Shown one piece after another: positions 38,675-47,847 of a stretch of DNA of 64,000 nucleotides (positions are counted from its first letter, which is position 1; the number at the start of each line of letters is the position of its first letter). Position numbers and translations under genes: made by a program. The stretch is from Paracoccaceae bacterium (GTDB lineage Bacteria > Pseudomonadota > Alphaproteobacteria > Rhodobacterales > Rhodobacteraceae). A model generated the notes under the pieces. It did not search any database, had not been told where the DNA came from, and was given only the letters and a program-made list of their open reading frames with translations. Location: positions 40,434 to 104,433 of the forward strand of contig SBGD01000042.1 in NCBI GenBank assembly GCA_006226775.1, in the 5' to 3' direction.

Positions 38675-40056
38675 TGGATCCGGTCCTGCTCGGCGAGGTG
38701 CTCGCCAGTCTCATGTTCTTCGGCATCATCGGCTTTCTGATGCTGGGCTTTCCCGTCGCCTTCACGCTTGCCGGCGTGTCGCTGCTGTTCGGCCTTCTGG
38801 GCTGGAGCCTCGGGGTCTTCGATCCCTCCAACCTCGGCAGCCTGCCCAACCGCTACATCGGCTTCATGTCGAGCGAGGTGCTGGTGGCGGTGCCCTTGTT
38901 CATCTTCATGGGGGTGATGCTGGAGAAATCCGGCATTGCCGAGCAATTGCTGCTGACCATGTCCAAGCTCTTCGGCAACCTGCGCGGCGGGCTGGGCCTG
39001 TCGGTGGTGCTGGTGGGCGCGATGCTGGCGGCCTCGACCGGGGTGGTGGGCGCGACGGTGGTCACCATGGGGCTGATCTCGCTGCCGGCGATGCTGCGCG
39101 CGGGCTATGACCCGAAACTGGCGACCGGCGTGATCTGCGCCTCGGGCACGCTGGGCCAGATCATCCCGCCCTCGACGGTGCTGATCTTCATGGGCGACAT
39201 GCTTTCGGGCATCAACAGCCAGGTGCAGATGGAAAAGGGCAACTTCGCCCCGGTGCCGGTCTCGGTCGGCGATCTCTTTGCCGGCGCGCTGCTGCCCGGC
39301 ATCCTTCTGGTCGGGCTTTACGCCGGCTACGTGATCTTCAAGGCGGTGACCGATCCCGAAAGCTGCCCCGCCACGCCGGTGCCGCCGGAGCAGCGCTCGG
39401 GCCTGCTGCGCGAGGTCGCGGTGGCGCTGGTGCCGCCGCTGCTGCTGATCCTCGCGGTGCTGGGCTCGATCCTGGGCGGCATCGCCACGCCGACCGAGGC
39501 GGCCTCGGTGGGGGCGGTAGGGGCGATCCTGCTGGCGCTGCTGCGCTGGCGGCTCACGCTGGACATCGTGACCCAGGCCGGGGTGTCGACGGCGACAATC
39601 ACCTCGATGGTCTTCATCATCCTGTTCGGCGCCAGCGTGTTTTCCATCGTCTTCCGCCTGATGGGCGGCGACAACCTGGTGCATTCGGTGCTGACCGGCC
39701 TGCCGGGCGGGGCGATGACGGCGATGATCGTGGTCATGGCGATCATGTTTGTGCTGGGCTTCATCCTCGATACCTTCGAGATCATCTTCATCGTGATCCC
39801 GATCACCGCGCCGGTGCTGCTGGCTCTGGACATCGATCCGATCTGGCTGGGCGTCATGGTCGGGGTGAACCTGCAGACCTCGTTTTTGACACCGCCCTTC
39901 GGATTTGCGCTGTTCTACCTGCGCGGGGTGGCCCCCGACAGCCTGCCGACCAGCGCGATCTATCGCGGCATCATCCCCTTCGTGCTGCTGCAACTGATCG
40001 CCATCGCGCTGCTGTTCGCCTTTCCGCAGATCGTGCTCTGGCTGCCGCGCGGATAG
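38674..40056 (+). CDS. TRAP transporter large permease (DctM)
   Basis: The 460-residue inner-membrane permease has DctM motifs: IIGFLMLGFPVAFTLAGVSLL, ASTGVVGATVVTMGLISLPAML, GTLGQIIPPSTVLIFMGD and NLQTSFLTPPFGFALFYLRG. It is translationally coupled to the small permease. A loop of about 40 residues after ASGTLGQ (LSGINSQVQMEKGNFAPVP) makes it a little longer than average, typical of the mannitol/chloroaromatic/alpha-keto acid subgroup. It is followed by a strong terminator. Confidence 0.93.
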   Translation: MDPVLLGEVLASLMFFGIIGFLMLGFPVAFTLAGVSLLFGLLGWSLGVFDPSNLGSLPNRYIGFMSSEVLVAVPLFIFMGVMLEKSGIAEQLLLTMSKLFGNLRGGLGLSVVLVGAMLAASTGVVGATVVTMGLISLPAMLRAGYDPKLATGVICASGTLGQIIPPSTVLIFMGDMLSGINSQVQMEKGNFAPVPVSVGDLFAGALLPGILLVGLYAGYVIFKAVTDPESCPATPVPPEQRSGLLREVAVALVPPLLLILAVLGSILGGIATPTEAASVGAVGAILLALLRWRLTLDIVTQAGVSTATITSMVFIILFGASVFSIVFRLMGGDNLVHSVLTGLPGGAMTAMIVVMAIMFVLGFILDTFEIIFIVIPITAPVLLALDIDPIWLGVMVGVNLQTSFLTPPFGFALFYLRGVAPDSLPTSAIYRGIIPFVLLQLIAIALLFAFPQIVLWLPRG

Positions 40057-40080
40057 GGCCGCCGCCACGACCCCGGACAT

Positions 40081-40116
40081 GAAAAAGGGGCGGCCAGATC
40101 GGCCGCCCCTTTCTTT
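40081..40116. terminator. Bidirectional Rho-independent terminator
   Basis: A perfect 12-bp stem (AAAGGGGCGGCC at 40084 against 40101-40112) with loop AGATC is flanked by A and T runs. It separates the convergent dctM and TakP-like genes and can stop transcription from either side. Confidence 0.92.
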
Positions 40117-40134
40117 CGTCGCGCGAGACCCGGA

Positions 40135-41223
40135 TCAGATCTCGAAGTACTTCCGGCGCGCCTCGACAAAGGCGCCATCCGTACCTTCCGTGCGCACGCG
40201 CATGATGTTGAGCGCCTCGATGAAGCTCTCGGCGGTGCGCTTGGTCAGGTCGTCGTCGGAATCGCGCAGCCCGGTCAGGATCTCCTTGGCGGCTTCGGCT
40301 CCGGCCTGGACGATCTCATCGGGGAATTGCAGCACGTTGACGCCGTGGTCGTCGACCAGCGTCTTGAGCGCGCGCGGATCGTTGGCGGCAAAGTCCGAGG
40401 CCACCTGGTCGTATTCCGCCTGGCAGATGTCGCGGATCAGCGCCTGCAGATCCTCGGGCAGCGCCTGGTACTTGGCCTTGTCGACCACCAGTTCGGTCGC
40501 CAGCCCCGGCTCGACGAAGGAGGGGAAGTAGTAGTTCTTGGCCACCTGGTAGAAGCCCAGCGCGAGGTCGTTGTAGGGCCCGACGAATTCCGCGGCATCC
40601 AGCGTGCCCGACTGCAGCGCCTGGAAGATCTCGCCCGCGGCCATGTTGGTGACCGAGGCGCCCAGCTTCTCCCAGACCTGGCCGCCCAGGCCCGGGGTGC
40701 GGAACCGCAGGCCTTCGACATCGGCCACACCGGTCAATTCGTTGCGGAACCAGCCGCCGGCCTGGGTGCCGGTATCGCCCGACAGGAACCCCTGCACGCC
40801 GAACTGGTCATAGATCTCGTCCCAGAGCTCCTGGCCGCCCATGTGCCGGACCCAGCCGGTCAATTCGCGCGAGGTCATGCCGAAGGGCACGCCGGTGAAG
40901 AACGACAGCGCGGTGGACTTGTTCTGCCAGTAATAGGCGGCGCTGTGGCACATCTCGGCGGAACCGTCGATCACCGCGTCGAGCGATTGCAGCGGCGGCA
41001 CCAGTTCGCCGGCGGAATAGACCTGGATGGTCAGACGCCCGCCCGAGGCGGCGGTGATCCGGTCGGCCAGACGCTGGGCGCCGACACCGAGGCCGGGGAA
41101 GTTCTTGGGCCAGGTCGTGACCATGCGCCAGGTGATGTTGTCCTGTGCCACCGCCGGTGCGGCCAGCGTGGCAAGCCCAGCCCCCGCCACCGCGGATCGT
41201 GTCAGAAATTTCCGTCTGTCCAT
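40135..41223 (-). CDS. TRAP solute-binding protein, TakP-like (alpha-keto acid type), Tat signal
   Basis: The 362-residue protein starts with a twin-arginine signal (MDRRKFLTRSAVAGAGLATLAAPAVA), so it is exported folded to the periplasm. Segments match TakP of Rhodobacter: SAGELVPPLQSLDAVIDGSAEM, QAGGWFRNELTGVADVEGLRFR, GTLDAAEFVGPYND, and the Arg and Trp that bind carboxylate and the Glu-Phe (EF) of DAAEF. TakP binds 2-oxo acids with a metal ion. It converges on the permeases at 38102-40056, which are its likely partners. Confidence 0.92.
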   Translation of the reverse strand: MDRRKFLTRSAVAGAGLATLAAPAVAQDNITWRMVTTWPKNFPGLGVGAQRLADRITAASGGRLTIQVYSAGELVPPLQSLDAVIDGSAEMCHSAAYYWQNKSTALSFFTGVPFGMTSRELTGWVRHMGGQELWDEIYDQFGVQGFLSGDTGTQAGGWFRNELTGVADVEGLRFRTPGLGGQVWEKLGASVTNMAAGEIFQALQSGTLDAAEFVGPYNDLALGFYQVAKNYYFPSFVEPGLATELVVDKAKYQALPEDLQALIRDICQAEYDQVASDFAANDPRALKTLVDDHGVNVLQFPDEIVQAGAEAAKEILTGLRDSDDDLTKRTAESFIEALNIMRVRTEGTDGAFVEARRKYFEI

Positions 41224-41498
41224 CTGTCGCCTCCTCGCGAACTGATCGTTTCACAGGCCCGGCGGGCCTGTCGTGAGATGCGCCTAGACAACCCTCCCGA
41301 GGCGCGGATGTCCAGTCCGATTAAGCCGGTTGCCACGCGCCGCGCCCGCCACGGCCCGGCCTTGCGGAGTGGCGGGAAAGCCCGGGGTCGGAGGGATGAA
41401 ATCGGTCGCTCAACCGGCGGGGTTGCCGCGCGCCACCGGCACGCGGCATCCGTGTCAGGCGCTTTGCCGGCCTGCCCCGAACGCACGCGGCAGACGGC

Positions 41499-42596
41499 TC
41501 AGGTGTTGAACAGGAAGTGCAGCACGTCGCCGTCCTTGACCACATAGGTCTTGCCCTCGGCGCGCATCTTGCCGGCTTCCTTGGCGCCCTGCTCGCCGCC
41601 GGCGGCGACGAAATCATCGTAGGCGATGGTCTCGGCGCGGATGAAGCCCTTCTCGAAATCGCCGTGGATCACGCCGGCGGCCTGCGGCGCCAGGGTGCCT
41701 TCGCGGATCGTCCAGGCGCGGGCCTCCTTGGGGCCGACGGTGAAATAGGTCTCGAGGTGCAGAAGGTCGTAACCGGCGCGGATCAGCCGGTTCAGCCCGG
41801 CCTCCTCGAGCCCCATCTCGGCGAGGAACAGCGCGGCTTCCTCGTCGTCGAGCTGGCTGATCTCTTCCTCGATCTGGGCAGAGATGATGACGTGGCCGGC
41901 GCCCTGCTCTGCCGCCATCTCGGCGACGCGGGCGGAAAATTCATTGCCCTCGGCGGCCGAGGCCTCGTCGACATTGCAGACATAGAGGATCTTCTTGGAA
42001 GTGAGCAGTTGCAGGCCGCGCCAGGCCTTGCGGTCCTCGGCCTCGACCTCGACCAGGCGGGCGGGCTTGCCTTCCTCGAGCATGGCCTGGGCGGCGGCGA
42101 GCAGGCGGTCCTGCTGGACGGCGTCCTTTTCATTGCCCTTGAGCTTGCGCACCAGGCCGGCGCGGCGCTTCTCGACCGACTCGAGATCGGCCAGCATCAG
42201 CTCGGTCTCGATCACTTCGGCATCGGCCACCGGATCGACGCGGCCCTCGACATGGGTGACATCGCCATCCTCGAAACAGCGCAGCACATGGGCAATGGCA
42301 TCGACCTCGCGGATGGTGGCGAGGAACTGGTTGCCGAGGCCCTCGCCCTTCGACGCGCCTTTGACCAGGCCCGCGATATCGACGAAGGTCATGCGGGTGG
42401 GAATGATCTGCTTCGAGCCGGCGATGCGCGCCAGCGTGTCGAGCCGGGCGTCGGGGACGGCGACCTCGCCCACGTTGGGCTCGATGGTGCAGAACGGAAA
42501 GTTCGCGGCCTGCGCCGCCGCGGTCCGGGTCAGCGCGTTGAACAATGTTGACTTGCCGACATTCGGAAGCCCGACAATTCCCATCCTGAAGCCCAT
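41499..42596 (-). CDS. ychF: Redox-regulated ATPase YchF (Obg-type)
   Basis: The 365-residue P-loop protein has G1 [13 protein letters not shown]3 [16 protein letters not shown], and a G4 motif changed to CNVDEAS in place of NKxD, the change that shifts this family from GTP to ATP. The TGS domain is at the C terminus ([35 protein letters not shown]). YchF is a ribosome-associated conserved translation and stress factor. The start at 42596 is preceded by the oppositely oriented trpA promoter region. Confidence 0.95.
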   Translation of the reverse strand: MGFRMGIVGLPNVGKSTLFNALTRTAAAQAANFPFCTIEPNVGEVAVPDARLDTLARIAGSKQIIPTRMTFVDIAGLVKGASKGEGLGNQFLATIREVDAIAHVLRCFEDGDVTHVEGRVDPVADAEVIETELMLADLESVEKRRAGLVRKLKGNEKDAVQQDRLLAAAQAMLEEGKPARLVEVEAEDRKAWRGLQLLTSKKILYVCNVDEASAAEGNEFSARVAEMAAEQGAGHVIISAQIEEEISQLDDEEAALFLAEMGLEEAGLNRLIRAGYDLLHLETYFTVGPKEARAWTIREGTLAPQAAGVIHGDFEKGFIRAETIAYDDFVAAGGEQGAKEAGKMRAEGKTYVVKDGDVLHFLFNT

Positions 42597-42812
42597 GGCG
42601 CCTGATCCTTTGACTGTGCGGCTCTTGCTGTAGCGCTGTCGCGGTACGGGGCGCTTCTATGTGCGCGGAAAGCCAAGCGCAAGCCTGCGCGCGGGGCCAG
42701 CGTCCGGCCGCCGCTCTTCAAGCCCTTGCGGGCCTTCATCGCGGGTGCTGGCCCCATTGCCTTTGGCGCGCAAATTCGGCACATGGGACACAGCATTCTC
42801 GAAGGACAGGAC

Positions 42813-43604
42813 ATGACCCGTATCGACGCCAAATTCGCCGCGCTCAAAGCCCGCAACGCCAAGGCTTTCGTGGCCTATATCATGGCCGGAGATCCGGATT
42901 TCGACACCTCGCTCGAGGTGGTCCGGGGATTGCCCGCCGCCGGGGTCGACGTGATCGAGCTGGGCCTGCCCTTCACCGATCCGATGGCCGATGGCGCCAC
43001 CATCCAACTGGCCGGGCAGCGCGCGCTGGAAGGCGGCATGACGCTGGACCGGACGCTGGAACTGGCGCGGCGCTTCCGCGAGGAGGACGACGAGACGCCG
43101 ATCGTGATGATGGGATATTACAACCCGATCTATTCGCGCGGCGTCGATACCTTCCTGGCCCAGGCCAAGGCCGCCGGGATCGACGGTCTGATCATCGTCG
43201 ACCTGCCGCCCGAGGAGGACGAGGAGCTGTGCCTGCCCGCCCAGGCCGCCGGGCTCAACTTCATCCGCCTGGCCACACCGACCACCGATGCCAAGCGCCT
43301 GCCCAAGGTGCTGCAGAACACCTCGGGCTTTGTCTATTACGTCTCGATCACCGGCATCACCGGCGCGGCCGAGGCGCAGGCCTCGGATGTCGGCCCGGAG
43401 GTGGCGCGGATCAAGGCGGCGACCGATCTGCCGGTGATCGTGGGCTTCGGCATCAACACGCCCGAGCGCGCCCGCGACGTGGCCTCGGTGGCCGACGGCT
43501 GCGTCGTCGGCTCGGCCATCGTCGGCAAGCTGGGCCAGGGCATCGCGCCGAAAGAAGTGCTGGCCTTCGTCAAGACGCTGGCCGACGGCGCGCATAGCGC
43601 CTGA
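42813..43604 (+). CDS. trpA: Tryptophan synthase alpha subunit
   Basis: The 263-residue TIM-barrel enzyme cleaves indole-3-glycerol phosphate to indole and glyceraldehyde-3-phosphate, handing indole to TrpB. Catalytic Glu ([15 protein letters not shown]) and Asp (IIVDLPPEE) are in place, and the phosphate loop is [16 protein letters not shown] with VGSAIVGK. The ATG at 42813 has AAGGA upstream. trpB is not adjacent in this window, so trpA stands alone or its partner lies outside. It diverges from ychF by 216 bases. Confidence 0.95.
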   Translation: MTRIDAKFAALKARNAKAFVAYIMAGDPDFDTSLEVVRGLPAAGVDVIELGLPFTDPMADGATIQLAGQRALEGGMTLDRTLELARRFREEDDETPIVMMGYYNPIYSRGVDTFLAQAKAAGIDGLIIVDLPPEEDEELCLPAQAAGLNFIRLATPTTDAKRLPKVLQNTSGFVYYVSITGITGAAEAQASDVGPEVARIKAATDLPVIVGFGINTPERARDVASVADGCVVGSAIVGKLGQGIAPKEVLAFVKTLADGAHSA

Positions 43605-43714
43605 GACCCGGCGCGCGACAGACATGCACGGCCCATTCGCCGCAGGCGTGAGACTTGCGCGACGGGGATGCGGGCGGTAAAGAAAAATTACCAATCCAAC
43701 ACAAGCGAGATGCC

Positions 43715-44881
43715 ATGCCCGTCGTCACCTGCATCGAAGACCTCAAGCGCCTGCACAAGGCGCGCGCGCCGAAGATGTTCTTCGACTATTGCGAATCCGG
43801 AAGCTGGACGGAGCAGACCTTCCGCGAGAATACCTCGGATTTCGACCGGATCCGCCTGCGCCAGCGGGTCGCGGTGGACATGACCAACCGCACCACCGCC
43901 AGCCGGATGATCGGCGAGGAGGTCTCGATGCCGGTGGCCCTTGCGCCGGTGGGCATGACCGGGATGCAGCACGCCGATGGCGAGATCCTGGCCGCCAAGG
44001 CCGCCGAGAAGTTCGGCGTGCCCTTCACGCTGTCGACGATGTCGATCTGCTCGATCGAGGATGTGGCCGAACACACCACCAAGCCCTTCTGGTTCCAGCT
44101 CTACACCATGCGCGACGAGGATTACGTGCGCCGGCTGATCGAACGCGCCCGCGCGGCGAAATGCTCGGCGCTGGTGATCACGCTCGATCTGCAAATCCTC
44201 GGCCAGCGGCACAAGGACCTCAAGAACGGGCTTTCCGCGCCGCCCAAGCTGACGCCGATGGTGCTGGCCGACCTGGCGACGCGCTGGCGCTGGGGCCTCG
44301 GCATGCTCAGGACCAAGCGCCGCGAGTTCCGCAATATCGTCGGCCACGTCAAGGACATCTCCGATCCCGCCTCGCTCATGGCCTGGACCAACGAGAACTT
44401 CGATCTGACGCTGGACTGGGCCAAGATCGCCAAGCTCAAGGAATTGTGGGGCGGCAAGGTGATCCTGAAAGGCATCCTCGATGCCGAGGACGCCAAGATG
44501 GCGCTTCAGGTCGGGGCCGATGCGATCATCGTGTCGAACCACGGCGGGCGGCAACTCGATGGCGCGTTGTCGTCGATCCGCGCGCTGCCGGCGATCCTGG
44601 ATGCGGTGGGCGACCGGATCGAGGTGCATCTCGACAGCGGCATCCGCTCGGGTCAGGACGTGCTCAAGGCGGTTGCGCTGGGCGCCAAGGGCGTCTTCAT
44701 CGGCCGCGCCTATATCTACGGGCTGGGGGCCATGGGCCAGGCCGGGGTGACCCGCGCGCTCGAGGTGATCCACAAGGAGCTTGACGTCTCGATGGCGCTC
44801 TGCGGCAAGCGCGACATCAAGGAGGTGGGTCGCGACATCCTGCTGGTGCCCGAGGATTTCGCGGGCCGCTGGGCCTCCTGA
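43715..44881 (+). CDS. lldD: FMN-dependent L-lactate dehydrogenase
   Basis: The 388-residue TIM-barrel flavoenzyme oxidises L-lactate to pyruvate, probably at the inner membrane. Motifs are FDYCESGSWTEQTFRENTSDF, MPVALAPVGMTGMQHADGE, IIVSNHGGRQLDGALSSI (catalytic His and Arg) and VHLDSGIRSGQDVLKAVALGAKG for FMN phosphate, all of the LldD/glycolate oxidase family. The ATG at 43715 was chosen because upstream in-frame sequence is not protein-like. It is 110 bases after trpA. Confidence 0.92.
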   Translation: MPVVTCIEDLKRLHKARAPKMFFDYCESGSWTEQTFRENTSDFDRIRLRQRVAVDMTNRTTASRMIGEEVSMPVALAPVGMTGMQHADGEILAAKAAEKFGVPFTLSTMSICSIEDVAEHTTKPFWFQLYTMRDEDYVRRLIERARAAKCSALVITLDLQILGQRHKDLKNGLSAPPKLTPMVLADLATRWRWGLGMLRTKRREFRNIVGHVKDISDPASLMAWTNENFDLTLDWAKIAKLKELWGGKVILKGILDAEDAKMALQVGADAIIVSNHGGRQLDGALSSIRALPAILDAVGDRIEVHLDSGIRSGQDVLKAVALGAKGVFIGRAYIYGLGAMGQAGVTRALEVIHKELDVSMALCGKRDIKEVGRDILLVPEDFAGRWAS

Positions 44882-44900
44882 TCCGGCGCGCGGCGGGGCT

Positions 44901-45500
44901 TCAGTCGAAGATCGGCACATGCCCGCCCGCGCCCTTCGGCAGATCGCCGGTCAGGCGCGGGTCGTCGGCAATCTCGACCTGCTGACGCAGGGGCGTGAAG
45001 CCGCTGCGGATGTAGAAGCCCAGCGCCCTTGGGCTGTCGAGCGTGCAGGTATGGACGTGAAACCGCGCGATCGGCCGGGCCCAGGCCTCGGCAATGGCGA
45101 TGGACATCAGCGCGCGGCCGACGCCCCGGCTCTGCAACCGCGCGGTCAGGCCGAAATAGGCCAGCTCGCAGGCGCCGGCCTCGCGGAAGTCCAGTTCCAG
45201 CAGGCCCTCGGCGCGGCCCTCGCACTCCACCGCGAAGACCCGGACCTGCGGGTCGCTCAACACCGCCTGCAACTCTGCATCGGGCATCCGCAGCCGCGAA
45301 AACCACAGCCAGTCGACCCCGCCCACCCGGGTAAAGAGATCGCGGTACCAGGCCAGATCGGGCGTCTCGACCGCGCGGACCGTCACCTCTCCGGGCAGAT
45401 CGACACTGCCGTCCTGCACCGGCGCGGCGCGCATCTCCAGATGCGTGACCACCGCGGCCACCTTGCCGCGCGGCACGTCGTGAAACCCGTCTGACAGCAT
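44901..45500 (-). CDS. GNAT family N-acetyltransferase
   Basis: The 199-residue enzyme has the acetyl-CoA site ARLQSRGVGRALMSIAIAEA and the GNAT core VRVFAVECEGRAEGLLELDFREAGACEL and FYIRSGFTPLRQQVEI. The acceptor is unknown. The ATG at 45500 follows AGGAGG. It converges with lldD (19 bases between stop codons), so it is independently transcribed. Confidence 0.88.
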   Translation of the reverse strand: MLSDGFHDVPRGKVAAVVTHLEMRAAPVQDGSVDLPGEVTVRAVETPDLAWYRDLFTRVGGVDWLWFSRLRMPDAELQAVLSDPQVRVFAVECEGRAEGLLELDFREAGACELAYFGLTARLQSRGVGRALMSIAIAEAWARPIARFHVHTCTLDSPRALGFYIRSGFTPLRQQVEIADDPRLTGDLPKGAGGHVPIFD

Positions 45501-45682
45501 GATGCCTCCTGTCCTGTCGCCCCTTGCGGGGGATGCCACGCCACGGCGCGTGCCGCAATGGGCGCAATGCGCCGCCCCGGCGTCAGAAAGCCCTTTCCAA
45601 TACGCCCGATCCGGTCTATATGCGCGCCTTCACGCGGGGATACAGCCTTGGAGGATCCCCGCCTCAATATGGAGTTACACAC

Positions 45683-46324
45683 ATGGCAAGTGAGATCCCT
45701 GATCTTCACGCTTTGGAACGGACGGGGATAGGCAAGGGCGCCGCTCGTCAGGCACGCCGCGACGGCATGGTTCCGGGCATCGTCTTCGGTGGCGACAAAG
45801 AGCCGCTGCCGATCCAGATCCCCTTCAACGAGTTGCTCAAGAAGCTGAAGGCCGGACGCTTCCGCTCGACGCTGTTCAACCTGAAGGTCGACGGCCAGGA
45901 CGACGTCCGCGTGATCTGCCGCGACGTCCAGCGCGACGTGGTCAAGGACCTGCCGACGCATCTCGACCTGATGCGCCTGCGCCGGACCACCAAGATCAAC
46001 CTGTTCATCCACGTCAACTTCGTGAACGAGGATGAGGCGCCCGGGCTCAAGAAGGGCGGCGTGCTGACCGTCGTGCGCCCCGAGGTGGAACTGATGGTGA
46101 CCGCCGGTGACATCCCCGAGGAGATCACCGTCGATCTCGCCGGTCTGAACATCGGCGACATCGTCCATATCTCGGACGTGACCCTGCCCGCAGGGGCCAA
46201 GCCGACCACCGAGCGCGACTTCGTGATCTGCAACATCTCGGCGCCGTCCGGCCTCAAGGCCGCGGAAGACGAGGACGAGGTCGAGGCCGACGAGGTTCCG
46301 GCCACCGAGCAGACCGAAGACTGA
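45683..46324 (+). CDS. rplY: 50S ribosomal protein L25 (Ctc family)
   Basis: The 213-residue protein is the long, two-domain CTC type: an N-terminal 5S rRNA-binding domain ([24 protein letters not shown]) and a C-terminal TL5-like domain ([35 protein letters not shown]). It ends in an acidic tail ([19 protein letters not shown]). GGAG lies 9 bases before the ATG. It sits upstream of pth, a common pairing, but a terminator separates them. Confidence 0.95.
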   Translation: MASEIPDLHALERTGIGKGAARQARRDGMVPGIVFGGDKEPLPIQIPFNELLKKLKAGRFRSTLFNLKVDGQDDVRVICRDVQRDVVKDLPTHLDLMRLRRTTKINLFIHVNFVNEDEAPGLKKGGVLTVVRPEVELMVTAGDIPEEITVDLAGLNIGDIVHISDVTLPAGAKPTTERDFVICNISAPSGLKAAEDEDEVEADEVPATEQTED

Positions 46325-46348
46325 TCTGCGCGACCGACACGATGTGCG

Positions 46349-46381
46349 AAAGCCCCGGGTGCGCCGCCTCCGGGGCTTTTT
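46349..46381 (+). terminator. Rho-independent terminator after rplY
   Basis: AAAGCCCCGG pairs with CCGGGGCTTT across an 11-base loop and is followed by a T-run. It separates rplY from pth, which therefore probably has its own promoter or relies on read-through. Confidence 0.85.
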
Positions 46382-46441
46382 GCATGCCGCGGGATATGGT
46401 TTAGAAGGCTTGGGAACGGCGCGGCAAGGGAGCGGCAAGCG

Positions 46442-47263
46442 ATGCGGATTTTCGTGGGCCTGGGCAATCCTGGGCAGGACTATGCCGGCAACCGGCACAA
46501 TATCGGCTTCATGGCGCTCGACCGGATCGCCGAAGATCACGGCTTTGCGCCCTGGAAGGCGAAGTTCCAGGGCCAGATCGCCGAAGGCCGGCTGGGCAGC
46601 GACAAGGTGCTGCTGCTCAAGCCGATGACTTTCATGAACCGCTCGGGCCAGTCGGTGGGCGAGGCGATGCGCTTTTACAAGCTGGCGCCCGAGGACATCA
46701 TGGTGTTTCACGACGAGCTGGACCTCGCCCCCGGCAAGGCCCGGGTCAAGAGCGGCGGCGGCCATGCGGGCCACAACGGGCTGCGCTCGATCCATGGCCA
46801 TATCGGCGAGGCCTATGGCCGGGTGCGGCTGGGCATCGGCCACCCGGGGCGCAAGGAGCTGGTCTCGGGCTACGTGCTGCATGATTTCGCCAAGGCGGAT
46901 GCGGACTGGCTCGAGCCGCTGCTCGACGGCATCGCGAGCGGCGCGCCCGACCTGGCGGCGGGCGACAGCGCGCGGTTTCTCAACGCGGTGGCGCTGCGGG
47001 TCTCGCCGCCGCGCAGCTCGACGCGCCCCGCGCCCAAGGCGAAGGCGCCGGCAAAACCGGATGAGCCACGCACCCCGCCCAAGGCAAAGACGCCCGCAAG
47101 GGCGGATGAGCCGCACGCCCCGCCCGGGGCGAAGACGCCCGCGAGGGCGGATGAGCCGCCCGCCCCGCCCGGGGCGAAGACGCCTACAAGGGCGGATGAG
47201 CCGCCTGCCCCGCCCGAGCAACCCCGCTCGCCGCTGCAAAGGCTGGTCGACAAATTCCGTTGA
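46442..47263 (+). CDS. pth: Peptidyl-tRNA hydrolase with a repeat-rich C-terminal extension
   Basis: The 273-residue protein has the complete Pth fold in residues 1-185: [20 protein letters not shown] (catalytic His19 and Asn9), [14 protein letters not shown] and [12 protein letters not shown] (catalytic Asp). It recycles peptidyl-tRNA. Bacterial Pth is usually about 190 residues. Here about 85 extra residues contain four 15-residue units ([19 protein letters not shown]), then [10 protein letters not shown]. The tail is Pro/Ala/Lys-rich and probably disordered. Confidence 0.95.
   Translation: MRIFVGLGNPGQDYAGNRHNIGFMALDRIAEDHGFAPWKAKFQGQIAEGRLGSDKVLLLKPMTFMNRSGQSVGEAMRFYKLAPEDIMVFHDELDLAPGKARVKSGGGHAGHNGLRSIHGHIGEAYGRVRLGIGHPGRKELVSGYVLHDFAKADADWLEPLLDGIASGAPDLAAGDSARFLNAVALRVSPPRSSTRPAPKAKAPAKPDEPRTPPKAKTPARADEPHAPPGAKTPARADEPPAPPGAKTPTRADEPPAPPEQPRSPLQRLVDKFR
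47035..47220. repeat. Four tandem 45-bp repeats in the pth tail
   Basis: Units of 45 bases encode (K)(A/T)PARADEPxAPPGA. Later copies are nearly identical, so the array expanded recently, while the first is more diverged. Confidence 0.9.
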
Positions 47264-47314
47264 GTTTCGCGCCGCCCCGGCTAGGTTGAGCCTCACAAGG
47301 GGAAAGGACGCAGG

Positions 47315-47686
47315 ATGGACAAGCTACCTTCGGTCAATGTGCTGGGCGCGCGGCTGGCGCCCTGTTCGACCACGCCGCTGACCGGCTTCTTCCGCGACGG
47401 CCATTGCAACACCTGCGCCGAGGACCGCGGCAGCCACACGGTCTGCGCCATCATGACCGCCGAGTTCCTCGCCTTCTCGAAATACGTCGGCAATGACCTC
47501 TCGACACCGCGGCCGGAGGTCCACTTCGCCGGGCTGAAACCCGGCGATCACTGGTGCCTCTGCGCCGCCCGCTTCCTGCAGGCCCACGACGAGGGCTGCG
47601 CCCCCCGGGTCGATCTCGCCGCGACCCACGAGATGGCGCTCGACATCGTGCCGCTGGCGGTCCTGCGCGCCAATGCGGCGGAGTGA
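47315..47686 (+). CDS. DUF2237 family protein
   Basis: The 123-residue protein matches the conserved DUF2237 pattern: LAPCSTTPLTGFFRDGHCNT, GSHTVCAIMTAEFL, NDLSTPRPEVHFAGLKPGDHW followed by CLCAARF, and APRVDLAATHEMAL. It has five or more Cys residues that suggest metal binding or redox function, but none is established. It starts 51 bases after pth and may share its transcript. Confidence 0.88.
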   Translation: MDKLPSVNVLGARLAPCSTTPLTGFFRDGHCNTCAEDRGSHTVCAIMTAEFLAFSKYVGNDLSTPRPEVHFAGLKPGDHWCLCAARFLQAHDEGCAPRVDLAATHEMALDIVPLAVLRANAAE

Positions 47687-47741
47687 GCAGTCGCCCCTGA
47701 CGCGCGCCCGGAGCCGCCCGCGGTCATCCCGGAGACGCCCG

Positions 47742-47811
47742 CGGTCATCCCGGACTTGATCCGGGATCTCTTCGACAGCAGACCGCGAGATCCCGGATCA
47801 GGTCCGGGATG
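47742..47811. repeat. Paired palindromic repeats of a second family
   Basis: GTCATCCCGGACTTGATCCG at 47742-47767 and its inverted counterpart at 47786-47811 face each other and could fold into one long hairpin. They lie between the convergent DUF2237 and acyl-CoA synthetase genes, where they could act as a terminator. A partial copy lies just upstream near 47720. Confidence 0.88.
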
Positions 47812-47847
47812 ACGTAAGGACAACCGTGAACGACCGCCCTCCGCCGC

